A stretch of 64,000 nt of DNA from an uncultured Fastidiosipila sp. (GTDB lineage Bacteria > Bacillota > Clostridia > Saccharofermentanales > Fastidiosipilaceae), in the NCBI GenBank assembly GCA_947253875.1, contig CAMYAM010000005.1, positions 1 through 64,000 on the forward strand, read 5' to 3'. Below are positions 44,831-53,924 of this stretch, piece after piece. How positions within the stretch are numbered: the first letter of the stretch is position 1; every line of letters starts with the position of its first letter. The translations under genes and the position numbers were made by a program. Below the pieces are notes generated by a model that saw only the letters and a program-made list of their open reading frames with translations, was not told the origin of the DNA and searched no databases.

Positions 44831-45706
44831 CTACTTATTGTTTTGTCTGAATGTTTGTTGGTATTTAAATGGTGTTATAGCAAACTTATCTTTAAAAAGA
44901 TTGACGAAATGGTTGGTATTTGGTATTCCAACCATTTCTCCTATTTCGTGTATTTTCTTGTCAGTTGTTTCTAGTAAAAACTTTGCTCTTAATAAACGTG
45001 TCTGATTTAAGTGTTGTATAGGTGCGCATTTATAGTATTTAGAGAAGTTATTATTTAATTGATTAACTGTAATATTTCCGACTTTTGCTAATTTTTCCAG
45101 ATCTAATTTTTCAAAGAAGTTACTTTCTATATAATTTTTTATCATCTCAAATTCTCTAGGGATTTTACTAGTTTTATACTTTTCCTCTAACAAAACTGTT
45201 TTTCTAATTTGATACAAGAATTGTATACAAAATGTCTCTAAATGGTAAGGATCAAGATTAGAATAGTTCTTATCAAAGTAGTTAAGTAGAAAGATTATGT
45301 AATCAGATATTATTTCTTGTTTATCATAAATAAGCTTAATTGGATCATTGATTAGAGACAAGAACATGCTAACGTTACTACTAGAAAGACTTAAAAATAC
45401 CACTTCGCTATTATCTTTATTATTAATTATTTGGAATTCTACACCGACCTTTAAAAAAATAACTGATCTTTCATTTCTATTATTGGAATCTAAAGACAGG
45501 TGAAATTTTTCATTGTTTTTACTATTTATATATATTTCACCTTTATTTAGGAAAATTAAATAATAAGTATCTGATTTAACGAATTCAGTTTTTCCTAAAT
45601 GCTTTGAAAAAGTATACATATATATATTCTTTAACGATAAGATTTTGTTATTTTTAGAATTCTCCGCTTTGTCTTTAAATGTTTTACTGAAACTCATACT
45701 CTGCAT
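44831..45706 (-). CDS. AraC-family transcriptional regulator
   Basis: This 291-residue protein has an N-terminal ligand-binding region (1-180) and a C-terminal double helix-turn-helix, NFSKYYKCAPIQHLNQTRLLRAKFLLETT followed by IHEIGEMVGIPNTNHFVNLFKDKFAITPFKYQ in pieces. It is divergent to the binding-protein operon at 46022 with 315 bp between them, the usual position of an activator of that operon. The N-terminal domain lacks an evident cupin HxH motif. Confidence 0.88.
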   Translation of the reverse strand: MQSMSFSKTFKDKAENSKNNKILSLKNIYMYTFSKHLGKTEFVKSDTYYLIFLNKGEIYINSKNNEKFHLSLDSNNRNERSVIFLKVGVEFQIINNKDNSEVVFLSLSSSNVSMFLSLINDPIKLIYDKQEIISDYIIFLLNYFDKNYSNLDPYHLETFCIQFLYQIRKTVLLEEKYKTSKIPREFEMIKNYIESNFFEKLDLEKLAKVGNITVNQLNNNFSKYYKCAPIQHLNQTRLLRAKFLLETTDKKIHEIGEMVGIPNTNHFVNLFKDKFAITPFKYQQTFRQNNK

Positions 45707-46021
45707 AATATCCTCGAATGTAATTTACTTAAAGTTTATCACATGATTTAATTAATTTTTAGAGATGAATAGAGTAAAAAACGATTAAAAAAATAATAGG
45801 AAATAGATATTTAATCAGAAAACGGTCAAATTAGCTTGTTTGTCTTGACAATTGCACAAAAATATACAGAGATAATTGTAATTAATCACAGTAAAACACC
45901 TAAAAATAGTAAAGAGTGATTAAAATTAAATTCAATGATGAATTAAAATAAGCAATTTTGTAAACTTGATTTAAGCTAAAAATAGTTAAAAATTAGTTTA
46001 GCTAATTGAGGAGGTTTTGAA
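45707..46021. other. Divergent control region of the mannoside uptake operon
   Basis: The region is AT-rich and has no gene. TTGACA at 45845-45850 is a perfect -35 hexamer, but the best -10 (GATAAT, 45871) is 20 bp away. Close to the operon start TTAAGCTAA and TTTAGCTAA lie 25-30 bp apart and could be half sites of a regulator. Confidence 0.4.
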
Positions 46022-47401
46022 GTGAAAAAGAAAATTATAGCAAGTGCTTTAGCTTTTACTATGCTACTAGGTGCATGTAACAACAGCACTGGAAAAGAAA
46101 ATAAGCAAGGTAATCAAGAAAAAAGCTCTATTGTTGATTATGCTGATCTTAAAGTAGGTGAAGACTTTACAGATTTAAAAGCAGAAATATCTTTCTATAA
46201 CCATAGAACTGATATGGATAGCGATGATTATCAAGGTAAAAATTGGAAACAATATATTGAAGAATTCAACAAAGTTTACCCAAATATTAAAGTCAATGTT
46301 TTAACAGATACAGCATATGCTGATAACGCTTTAACTCATATTTCATCTGGTAAGTATGAGAATGTAATGATGATACCTGCATTACATAAAGCAGATTATC
46401 AAAATTATTTCTACCCATTTGGTAGTCTGGACGTAATGGATAAATTGATAAATTATGCAACAGAGTATGAATATGGGAAACAAGTTTATGGTATTCCAGC
46501 TACCGCTACTACAGTCGGTATACTGTATAACAAAGCTGTTTTTGAAAAAGCTGGAGTGAAAGAACTTCCAAAGACTCCAGAAGATTTTATTTCTGCATTA
46601 AAAGCTATAAAAGAGAAGACTGATGCAATACCTCTTTACACAAACTATGCAGCAGGTTGGACAATGGGTGCATGGGATCAATATATAGCAATTAATGCTA
46701 CTGGTGATACAGAATATTTTAATCGAAAATTCTTGCATGCCAAAGATCCTTTCCAAGACTATGGTGACTCAACACACGCATACGCTGTATATAAAGTTCT
46801 ATATGATGCAGTTGCAAATAAATTAATTGAAGATGACTATACTACAACTGATTGGGAAAGCAGTAAGACAAGAATGAATAATGGTGAAATAGCAACTATG
46901 GTATTAGGATCTTGGGCTATTCCACAGGTGTCTGCAGCAGGAGAAAATGCTGACGATATTGGCTACATGACATTCCCAATTACTGTAGATGGAAAACAAT
47001 ACTCTTATGCTGGACCAGATTATCCATATGCTGTTAATAAGAACGCTTCACAAGATGAGATTCAAGCTTCATTAATTTTTGTTAAATGGATGACAGACGA
47101 ATCAGGATTTGCATATAACGAATTTGGCTTACCTGTATCAAAGAAAAGTGATGATACAAAATTATCTTTCGATAATGTTGAGTTACTAAGTACTGCTCCA
47201 GCAGTTGAAGGTGAACAAGATTTATTTAATGAACTAAACTCTAAGAGTGAATTAAATATTAATGCTGGTGGTGACCAAAAAGTTCAAAAAATTATTGAAC
47301 ATGCAGCAATTGGTGATAAGACATTTGACGAAATCATGTCTGAGTGGAACCAAAGATGGTCAGATGCTCAAGCTGAATTAAATGTAGAAGTTAATCAATA
47401 A
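46022..47401 (+). CDS. Sugar ABC transporter substrate-binding lipoprotein
   Basis: This 459-residue family 1 solute-binding protein has a lipoprotein signal (MLLGAC, Cys19). Typical lines are YGIPATATTVGILYNKAVFEKAG and ATMVLGSWAIPQVSAAG. It captures an oligosaccharide outside the cell. The start is a GTG with GAGGAGG nine bases upstream. It opens an operon with two permeases, a disaccharide epimerase, two GH130 phosphorylases and two esterases, so its ligand is probably a beta-manno-oligosaccharide. No ATPase gene is in the operon, so a shared MsiK-type ATPase must be encoded elsewhere. Confidence 0.93.
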   Translation: MKKKIIASALAFTMLLGACNNSTGKENKQGNQEKSSIVDYADLKVGEDFTDLKAEISFYNHRTDMDSDDYQGKNWKQYIEEFNKVYPNIKVNVLTDTAYADNALTHISSGKYENVMMIPALHKADYQNYFYPFGSLDVMDKLINYATEYEYGKQVYGIPATATTVGILYNKAVFEKAGVKELPKTPEDFISALKAIKEKTDAIPLYTNYAAGWTMGAWDQYIAINATGDTEYFNRKFLHAKDPFQDYGDSTHAYAVYKVLYDAVANKLIEDDYTTTDWESSKTRMNNGEIATMVLGSWAIPQVSAAGENADDIGYMTFPITVDGKQYSYAGPDYPYAVNKNASQDEIQASLIFVKWMTDESGFAYNEFGLPVSKKSDDTKLSFDNVELLSTAPAVEGEQDLFNELNSKSELNINAGGDQKVQKIIEHAAIGDKTFDEIMSEWNQRWSDAQAELNVEVNQ

Positions 47402-47419
47402 TAAAGATTAGTAAATGGT

Positions 47420-47452
47420 GCTATCAGATCCGCAATGGGTCTGATAGCTTTT
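47420..47452 (+). terminator. Hairpin between binding protein and permease genes
   Basis: A 12-bp stem (47420-47431 with 47437-47448, one G-U) with a five-base loop, followed by TTTTC. Such hairpins act as leaky terminators or block 3' decay, giving much more binding-protein mRNA than permease mRNA. Confidence 0.8.
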
Positions 47453-47470
47453 CAAAAAGGTAAGATAAAC

Positions 47471-48475
47471 ATGAAAGAAAAAGAATTAATCATGAAGGGT
47501 AGTAAAAAGAGTCTTTGGCAAAAGATGCAAACTCTAGAGGGCCAAAAATGGACTTTGATTATTTTATTTTCACTGATTCCTTTGGCGATGTTGCTACTAT
47601 TCACTTATATTCCTTTTGCGCAAATGGTTGAATTTAGTTTCTATGACATGAAGTATTCAACCCCAATGGACAAAAGAAAATTCGTTGGGTGGAAAAACTA
47701 TATTGATATATTCAAAAGAGATGATACTTTAGAAGGATTGCTACGAAGTGGTTATTACATGGTAGGAGCTATCGTTCAAATTGTATTGTCTATGTATTTA
47801 GCTGTTGTATTAACTGGTAAAATGAGGGCAAAGAATCTATTCAAAGGTATTATGTTCTTTCCTTATATGATAAATGCAATTGCAATAGGTTTTATATTCA
47901 AATTTTTCTTCACTAGAACTTTCGTGTTTGACACAGTATTACAATGGTTTGGTTTTTCCCAAGAGAGTTTACCTTATTGGTTACGAGATAAAGCAGTTAA
48001 CAACTGGTCACTTGCTTTTAGTTCGGTTTGGAGATATTTCGGTCAAAATATGGTTCTGTTTGGTGGAGCAATAATGTCTATTGATACCACGTTATTCGAA
48101 GCTGCTGAGATCGATGGAGCGAATAAATGGCAACAGTTTGTAAATATTACACTACCAAGCATTAGAACAATTATTACCTTAAATGTAATTATGGCAATTA
48201 CAGGTTCATTAAGCGCATTTGAACAACCTTTCGTAGTTACTGGTGGTGCAAATGGTACCGCAACTTACTTTATTGTCATGCATAACTTAGCTCACGTAAG
48301 TCAAAAGATCGGTTTGGCATCTGCAATGTCTATAGTCCTATTCATTGTCATTATTATATTCACAATTGGACAGAGAGCTATTTTTAAATACTTGTTCAGA
48401 GAAGCTGATAGTGAGGTCGAATCTTATGAAGCAAAGAAAGCCAGGAAAAAATCTAAGAAAACTAGGAAGGTTTAA
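47471..48475 (+). CDS. Sugar ABC transporter permease, MalF type
   Basis: This 334-residue protein (from the ATG at 47471, which has AAAAAGG upstream) has six membrane helices and the coupling loop EAAEIDGANKWQQFVNITLPSI. An in-frame ATG at 47435 lies within the hairpin loop and is not used here. It pairs with the next gene to form the import channel. The C-terminal tail is highly basic (KKARKKSKKTRKV). Confidence 0.9.
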   Translation: MKEKELIMKGSKKSLWQKMQTLEGQKWTLIILFSLIPLAMLLLFTYIPFAQMVEFSFYDMKYSTPMDKRKFVGWKNYIDIFKRDDTLEGLLRSGYYMVGAIVQIVLSMYLAVVLTGKMRAKNLFKGIMFFPYMINAIAIGFIFKFFFTRTFVFDTVLQWFGFSQESLPYWLRDKAVNNWSLAFSSVWRYFGQNMVLFGGAIMSIDTTLFEAAEIDGANKWQQFVNITLPSIRTIITLNVIMAITGSLSAFEQPFVVTGGANGTATYFIVMHNLAHVSQKIGLASAMSIVLFIVIIIFTIGQRAIFKYLFREADSEVESYEAKKARKKSKKTRKV

Positions 48476-48528
48476 TTTGCTTAAAGAAGCTAATTATTAG
48501 ATTTCAAGATGTAGATAAGAGGATATAT

Positions 48529-49407
48529 ATGAATACTATTAGTGATAATAAAAAATATAAAAAACCAACAAAAGGCAAAGTTGCTAAATTTGCATGGACT
48601 ATAATTAAATATTTTTCAGTGATTGCAGTATCAATAATTACCTTAATTCCATTAGTTTCTATACTTGTAACTTCTTTAAAAGATAATACTGAATATATGG
48701 AAACTAACGTAATGACGCCACCACAAAACTGGTTCAACTTTTCTAATTTTAGCAGAGCCTTTCAAACAGCGAATATGGGCAGAGCTTTTATTAACTCAAC
48801 TATAGTTTTAGTATCAGTTTTGTTTATTACGATTTTGATTGGTACGCAATTAGCTTATGTATTAAATAGATTTAAGTTTAGAGGAAACACGCTGGTCAGG
48901 GCTCTATTCCTTTTTGCTGCACTTTTACCAGGAATTTCAATGCAAGTTACAGTGTATAAAATAATGACCTCATTGGGACTTGTAAATAGCTTACCTGGCT
49001 ATATTCTTATGATGTCCGGTACTGATGTTATGTCAATATATATATTTATTCAGTTCATGGAGAATATCTCAATTTCATTAGATGAATCGGCAATTATAGA
49101 TGGCGCTTCATTGTGGACTATATATTGGAAAATAATTTTGCCTCTGCTTAAACCAGCAATTATAACAGCAAGTATCATTAAGGGTGTTGGTGTTTATAAT
49201 GAATACTATTCAGCAAATTTATATTTACAGACTCCAGACTTAAGAACTGTTGCAATTTCTCTGTACTCTTTTGTTGGTCCAATGGGAAGCCAATACAATA
49301 TGATTGCTGCGGGAGTAATTATTTCATTTGTTCCAGCGTTAATAGTCTTCTTAATATTCCAAAAACAAATTTATAGTGGTATTACAGCCGGAGCTGTTAA
49401 GGGATAA
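48529..49407 (+). CDS. Sugar ABC transporter permease, MalG type
   Basis: This 292-residue permease has six membrane helices and the coupling loop DESAIIDGASLWTIYWKIILP, the MalG form of the EAA motif. It is the second channel subunit of the sugar importer. AAGAGGA precedes the ATG, 53 bp after the first permease. Confidence 0.92.
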   Translation: MNTISDNKKYKKPTKGKVAKFAWTIIKYFSVIAVSIITLIPLVSILVTSLKDNTEYMETNVMTPPQNWFNFSNFSRAFQTANMGRAFINSTIVLVSVLFITILIGTQLAYVLNRFKFRGNTLVRALFLFAALLPGISMQVTVYKIMTSLGLVNSLPGYILMMSGTDVMSIYIFIQFMENISISLDESAIIDGASLWTIYWKIILPLLKPAIITASIIKGVGVYNEYYSANLYLQTPDLRTVAISLYSFVGPMGSQYNMIAAGVIISFVPALIVFLIFQKQIYSGITAGAVKG

Positions 49408-49432
49408 AATTCTAATAATATAGAGGATAAAA

Positions 49433-50674
49433 ATGAAAGATAATATAAATAATAAATTAAACGAGTTTGCAATAGAGCTTGATGATCATTTGCGAAGCAA
49501 AATAGCAAAATTTTGGGGAAGTTTAGTTGATCAAGATTATGGTGGTTTCTATGGTTTCGTTGATTTTGACCTGAATGTTGAGAAAGAAAGTATTAAAGGA
49601 TGTATTTTAAACAGTAGAATACTTTGGTTCTTTTCAAGTTTAGCTGAGCTATATAAAAATAATGCTGATTACAAAGCTGAAGTGGAGCAATATTTGGACT
49701 TAGCAAAAGTTGCTTATGATTTTCTTAAAGATAAATTTTGGGATAAAGAGAATGATGGAGTTTACTGGTCAGTAGAATATAATGGTAAACCTTCAGATTC
49801 TTCCAAACACTGTTACAATCAAGCTTTTGCAATTTATGGATTAGTGAAATATTACGAGGTTACTCAAGAGGGTGAAGCTTTAGAACTTGCTAACAAGTTG
49901 TTTTGGATAATAGAAAATAAATGTAGAGATAAGGATGGATACTTAGAGCAATTCTCTGCTGACTTTACTGCCATAAGTAATGATAAATTGTCTGAAAATG
50001 GGGTAATTGCTGAGAGAACAATGAACACTCTTCTACATGTGTTTGAAGCGTATACAGAATTATATAGAATAACTCAGCAAGAAGCAGTAGAACAAAAATT
50101 ACTAGAAATAATAACAATAATTGAAAGCAAAATCTTTAACTCAGAGAAAAGTAGGCAAGAAGTATTTTTTGATAAAGACTATAACTCAATAATAGATTTA
50201 CATTCATTTGGACACGATATAGAGACTTCTTGGTTGCTTGAATATGGTCTTAAAGTTTTAAATAGAGACGAAACTAAATATGATTTCAGTGAGAGTCAGA
50301 AGATTGTCGATAATCTAGCTGAAAAAACTTATGAATTGGCATTTGATGGTGCATCACTAGCTAATGAATCTGAAAATGGTGTAGTAGATACTTCAAGGAT
50401 TTGGTGGGTTCAAGCTGAAGCATGTCTAGGATTCTTCAATAAGTGGCAGAGGAATGAATTAGATATTAAATATTTAAATGCTAGTTTAGCAATTTGGAAA
50501 TTTATCAAAAATTATGTGGTTGATAGTAGAGCAGGTAGTGAATGGTTCTGGTTGACAGATGAAAATGGCCAAGCTGTACCTGACAAACCAATTGTAGAGC
50601 CATGGAAATGTCCTTATCATAATGGCCGTATGTGTATAGAAATAATCAAAAGAGTAAGAGAAAGGAAACAATAA
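49433..50674 (+). CDS. Mannobiose/cellobiose 2-epimerase (AGE superfamily)
   Basis: This 413-residue (alpha/alpha)6-barrel enzyme has the conserved residues of cellobiose 2-epimerases: HCYNQAFAIYGL, HSFGHDIETSWLL and PYHNGRMCIEI with the catalytic His pair. It converts the reducing-end mannose of beta-1,4-mannobiose to glucose, giving mannosylglucose, the substrate of the GH130_1 phosphorylase encoded next (the genes are 1 bp apart). Cellobiose epimerisation is also possible, but context favours mannobiose. Confidence 0.88.
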   Translation: MKDNINNKLNEFAIELDDHLRSKIAKFWGSLVDQDYGGFYGFVDFDLNVEKESIKGCILNSRILWFFSSLAELYKNNADYKAEVEQYLDLAKVAYDFLKDKFWDKENDGVYWSVEYNGKPSDSSKHCYNQAFAIYGLVKYYEVTQEGEALELANKLFWIIENKCRDKDGYLEQFSADFTAISNDKLSENGVIAERTMNTLLHVFEAYTELYRITQQEAVEQKLLEIITIIESKIFNSEKSRQEVFFDKDYNSIIDLHSFGHDIETSWLLEYGLKVLNRDETKYDFSESQKIVDNLAEKTYELAFDGASLANESENGVVDTSRIWWVQAEACLGFFNKWQRNELDIKYLNASLAIWKFIKNYVVDSRAGSEWFWLTDENGQAVPDKPIVEPWKCPYHNGRMCIEIIKRVRERKQ

Positions 50675-50675
50675 A

Positions 50676-51854
50676 ATGATTCATGAAAAATATTTTGAAT
50701 TGTTGAAAGAACAAGAAAAATTATTGTCAAAAAAGAATCATGCTTTAGAAAGTAAAAATGGAATTTTTGAAAGATATGAAAATCCAGTTTTAACTAGAGA
50801 GCATGCACCTGTTTTTTGGCGATATGATATTGATTCTGAGTCTAATCCAAAATTTCTTGAAAGACTAGGAATTAATGCGGTATTTAACTCAGGAGCAATA
50901 TATTTGAATGGCAAATATTATTTAGTGCCTAGAGTCGAAGGTAATGATAGAAAATCATTTTTTGCAGTAGCTGAAAGCGATAATGGTATCGATAATTTCA
51001 GATTCTGGGATTATCCAATTCTTTTAGAAGATATTGTCCCAGAAGAAACTAATGTTTACGATATGAGATTAACCCAGCATGAAGATGGTTATATATACGG
51101 AGTATTCTGTTCTGAAAGTCATGATGATAGCTCCAATGATATATCTGCAGCAGTAGCTCAAGCAGGGATTGTAAGAACTAAAGACCTTAAAAATTGGGAA
51201 AGGTTACCAAACTTGAAGACTCTTAGATCTGACCAACAGAGAAATGTTGTTTTACACCCTGAATTTGTTGATGGTAAATATGCTTTCTACACAAGACCTA
51301 TGGACGATTTTATTGAAACTGGTTCTGGTGGAGGTATTGGTTTTGGACTCTCAGAAAGTATAGAAAATGCTGTAATTGATGAAGAGATTATAGTAAGTAA
51401 AAGAAAATACCACACGATTACTGAAGCTAAAAATGGTGCTGGTGCGGTACCAATAAAAACTGACAAAGGTTGGATCCATATAGCTCATGGAGTACGTAAT
51501 ACAGCAGCAGGCTTAAGATATGTTTTATATTGCTTCGCAACAGATTTGGAAGATCCTAAGAGATTGGTTGCTGAACCTTCAGGTCTGTTCCTAGGACCTC
51601 TCGGTGGAGAAAGAGTAGGAGATGTAAGTAACGTAGCTTTCACAAATGGAGCCATTGTAAACGAAAATAATGAAGTGTTTATTTACTATGCTGCGTCTGA
51701 TACTAGACTTCATGTAGCAACTACAACAATAGATAAATTAGTAGATTATGTATTTAATACACCAGAAGATCCATTGAGATCTGTAGATTGTGTAAAACAA
51801 AGAATTTCATTAATAGAAAAAAACAAAAAAATATTATCAGGGAAGGAGAAATAA
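50676..51854 (+). CDS. GH130_1 4-O-beta-D-mannosyl-D-glucose phosphorylase
   Basis: This 392-residue protein has the five-bladed GH130 propeller and the length of subfamily 1 mannosylglucose phosphorylases (about 390). The general acid is Asp129 in TNVYDMRLT. It uses phosphate to split mannosyl-beta-1,4-glucose into alpha-mannose-1-phosphate and glucose in the cytoplasm. It acts after the epimerase encoded immediately upstream, so energy is saved as Man-1-P. Confidence 0.92.
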   Translation: MIHEKYFELLKEQEKLLSKKNHALESKNGIFERYENPVLTREHAPVFWRYDIDSESNPKFLERLGINAVFNSGAIYLNGKYYLVPRVEGNDRKSFFAVAESDNGIDNFRFWDYPILLEDIVPEETNVYDMRLTQHEDGYIYGVFCSESHDDSSNDISAAVAQAGIVRTKDLKNWERLPNLKTLRSDQQRNVVLHPEFVDGKYAFYTRPMDDFIETGSGGGIGFGLSESIENAVIDEEIIVSKRKYHTITEAKNGAGAVPIKTDKGWIHIAHGVRNTAAGLRYVLYCFATDLEDPKRLVAEPSGLFLGPLGGERVGDVSNVAFTNGAIVNENNEVFIYYAASDTRLHVATTTIDKLVDYVFNTPEDPLRSVDCVKQRISLIEKNKKILSGKEK

Positions 51855-51855
51855 T

Positions 51856-52878
51856 ATGAAATACAAAATGATTTCAGAGCCAGTAACAAATATGCCATGG
51901 CAAGAGAAACCAGAGAATCTAAAAGGTGCACCTGTATGGAGATATGATCAAAATCCTATTATTGATCGTAATCCCATTCCAGGTGTAGTTGCAAGAATTT
52001 TCAATAGTGCTGTTATACCTTATGAAGGTAAATTCATAGGTGTTTTTAGAGGTGAGCAAGTTGATGGAATTCCAGGCATTTATTTAGGATATAGTGACGA
52101 TGCTATTAATTGGGAATTTGAAGAAGAAAAAATTCAATTTGTAAATGAAAGTGGCGAACTATTTGTGCCAAGATATGCGTATGATCCTAGATTAGTAAAA
52201 GTAGAGGATACATATTATATTCTTTGGTGCCAAGATTTTTATGGTGCATCAATAGGATTAGCAAAAACTACAGATTTTAAAACTTTTACAAGAATAGAGA
52301 ATCCATTCATTCCATTCAATAGAAATGCTGTCTTATTCCCTCGTAAAATCAATGATAAATTTGTAATGTTATCTAGACCTTCAGATAGTGGACATACTCC
52401 ATTTGGTGATATCTTCTTAAGTGAAAGTCCAGACATGACTTACTGGGGTAAACACAGACATGTCATGTCACCAAGCTCTGTCTGGTGGGAATCAGTAAAA
52501 GTTGGTGGTGGAGCTGCTCCTATCGAAACATCAGAAGGATGGTTAATGTTCTATCACGGTGTAACAGGAACTTGTAATGGACTTGTGTATTCAATCGGTG
52601 CAGCTATCTTAGACATTGATAACCCTTCAATTGTTAAATATAGATGTAATAACTTCATTTTGACGCCAGAAAACTGGTATGAAGAAAGAGGTTTTGTACC
52701 TAATGTTGCTTTCCCTTGTGCAACTATCCATGATTCAGAAACTGGTAGAATTGCGATTTATTATGGAGCGGCTGATAGCTATGTAGCGCTGGCATTTACA
52801 CAACTAGACGATATTATTGATTATATAAAAGAAAACAATAGTGTATCTGAAACTGATACCGAGATTGGAATAAGATGA
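51856..52878 (+). CDS. GH130_2 beta-1,4-manno-oligosaccharide phosphorylase
   Basis: This 340-residue GH130 protein is shorter than its neighbour and matches subfamily 2, whose members remove mannose from longer beta-1,4-manno-oligosaccharides to yield Man-1-P. The general acid is Asp110 in AYDPRLV. GGAGAA precedes the ATG, one base after the previous stop. The pair GH130_1 and GH130_2 beside an epimerase is the hallmark of the beta-mannan phosphorolysis pathway described in Ruminococcus albus and Roseburia. Confidence 0.92.
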   Translation: MKYKMISEPVTNMPWQEKPENLKGAPVWRYDQNPIIDRNPIPGVVARIFNSAVIPYEGKFIGVFRGEQVDGIPGIYLGYSDDAINWEFEEEKIQFVNESGELFVPRYAYDPRLVKVEDTYYILWCQDFYGASIGLAKTTDFKTFTRIENPFIPFNRNAVLFPRKINDKFVMLSRPSDSGHTPFGDIFLSESPDMTYWGKHRHVMSPSSVWWESVKVGGGAAPIETSEGWLMFYHGVTGTCNGLVYSIGAAILDIDNPSIVKYRCNNFILTPENWYEERGFVPNVAFPCATIHDSETGRIAIYYGAADSYVALAFTQLDDIIDYIKENNSVSETDTEIGIR

Positions 52879-53924
52879 TAATTTCTGCTAAAGATGAATT
52901 ATTAAAGTATAGCGGTAGGATAGATCATTCTAGCTCTGAAAGGACTAGGATGATTTATGCCTCTTCATTTGTAAAGATAAAATTTATCGGTAATGGTATT
53001 TCTGTAAAAATAGAAAATCATAATCAATACTGGACAAATTTTCTTGGTGTAATAATTGACGGAGTTCAAAAAAAAGTTGAAATATCTTCAGAAAAAGGAC
53101 GTAAAACGTACACTCTAGCTGACGATTTGGATTTTAAAGAGCATGAATTAATCTTATTTAAGAGACAAGATGCATGTCATGTTTTAGATATTTACTCATT
53201 TGAAATACTAGGAAATGATTGTGAGATTCTTCCATGTACCATAAATAATAATAGAAGAATAGAAGTATTTGGTGATAGTGTTTCTTGTGGTGAAGTAGCT
53301 GAAGCTGTTGATTATGTTGGCAAAAGTGATCCTGAGCATATAGGTCAATACTCAAATTCATGGTATTCATACGGTTGGATTTTGGCAAGAATGTTAGGAG
53401 CAGAAATTCATACAACGGCACAAGGTGGGATCGCCTTGATGGATGGGACAGGTTATTTTTGTGGACCAGATTACGTTGGTATGGAGTCTGTTTATGACAA
53501 GCTTCAATATAATCCTCAAATTTTAGAAACTAGTGAGTGGGATTTTGATCTATATGAACCTCATCTTGCTATTATCGCAATTGGTCAAAATGATAGCCAT
53601 CCTGAAAATTTTATGGCAGATGACTATGGTGGCGAAACGTCTAAGCTTTGGAGAGCAAAATATGAGAAATTTATTAGAACTCTCATGGAGCTTTATCCAA
53701 GAACTCATTTTATTTTAATGACAACTTTGCTTAATCATGATGCGGCTTGGGATAGAGCAATTGAGGATATTAAAAATAGTATATCCAACGAGCGTGTACA
53801 CCATTATGTGTTTTCACGAAATGGTTCGGCAACTCCCGGACACCCACGTATTAGTGAAGCCCAAGAAATGGCAGATGAACTTTATAATTACATAGAAGAA
53901 ATTGATGATCTTTGGAGTTTTTAA
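52875..53924 (+). CDS. CE2-like acetyl esterase
   Basis: This 349-residue protein has an N-terminal jelly-roll (about 1-120) and an SGNH hydrolase domain, the CE2 layout. The nucleophile is Ser135 in EVFGDSVSCGE, and the C-terminal His323 lies in GHPRISEA. There is no signal peptide, so it works on imported sugars. In Roseburia intestinalis the CE2 partner removes 3-, 4- and 6-O-acetyl groups from mannose. The start overlaps the phosphorylase stop by four bases (ATGA), showing translational coupling. Confidence 0.85.
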   Translation: MIISAKDELLKYSGRIDHSSSERTRMIYASSFVKIKFIGNGISVKIENHNQYWTNFLGVIIDGVQKKVEISSEKGRKTYTLADDLDFKEHELILFKRQDACHVLDIYSFEILGNDCEILPCTINNNRRIEVFGDSVSCGEVAEAVDYVGKSDPEHIGQYSNSWYSYGWILARMLGAEIHTTAQGGIALMDGTGYFCGPDYVGMESVYDKLQYNPQILETSEWDFDLYEPHLAIIAIGQNDSHPENFMADDYGGETSKLWRAKYEKFIRTLMELYPRTHFILMTTLLNHDAAWDRAIEDIKNSISNERVHHYVFSRNGSATPGHPRISEAQEMADELYNYIEEIDDLWSF

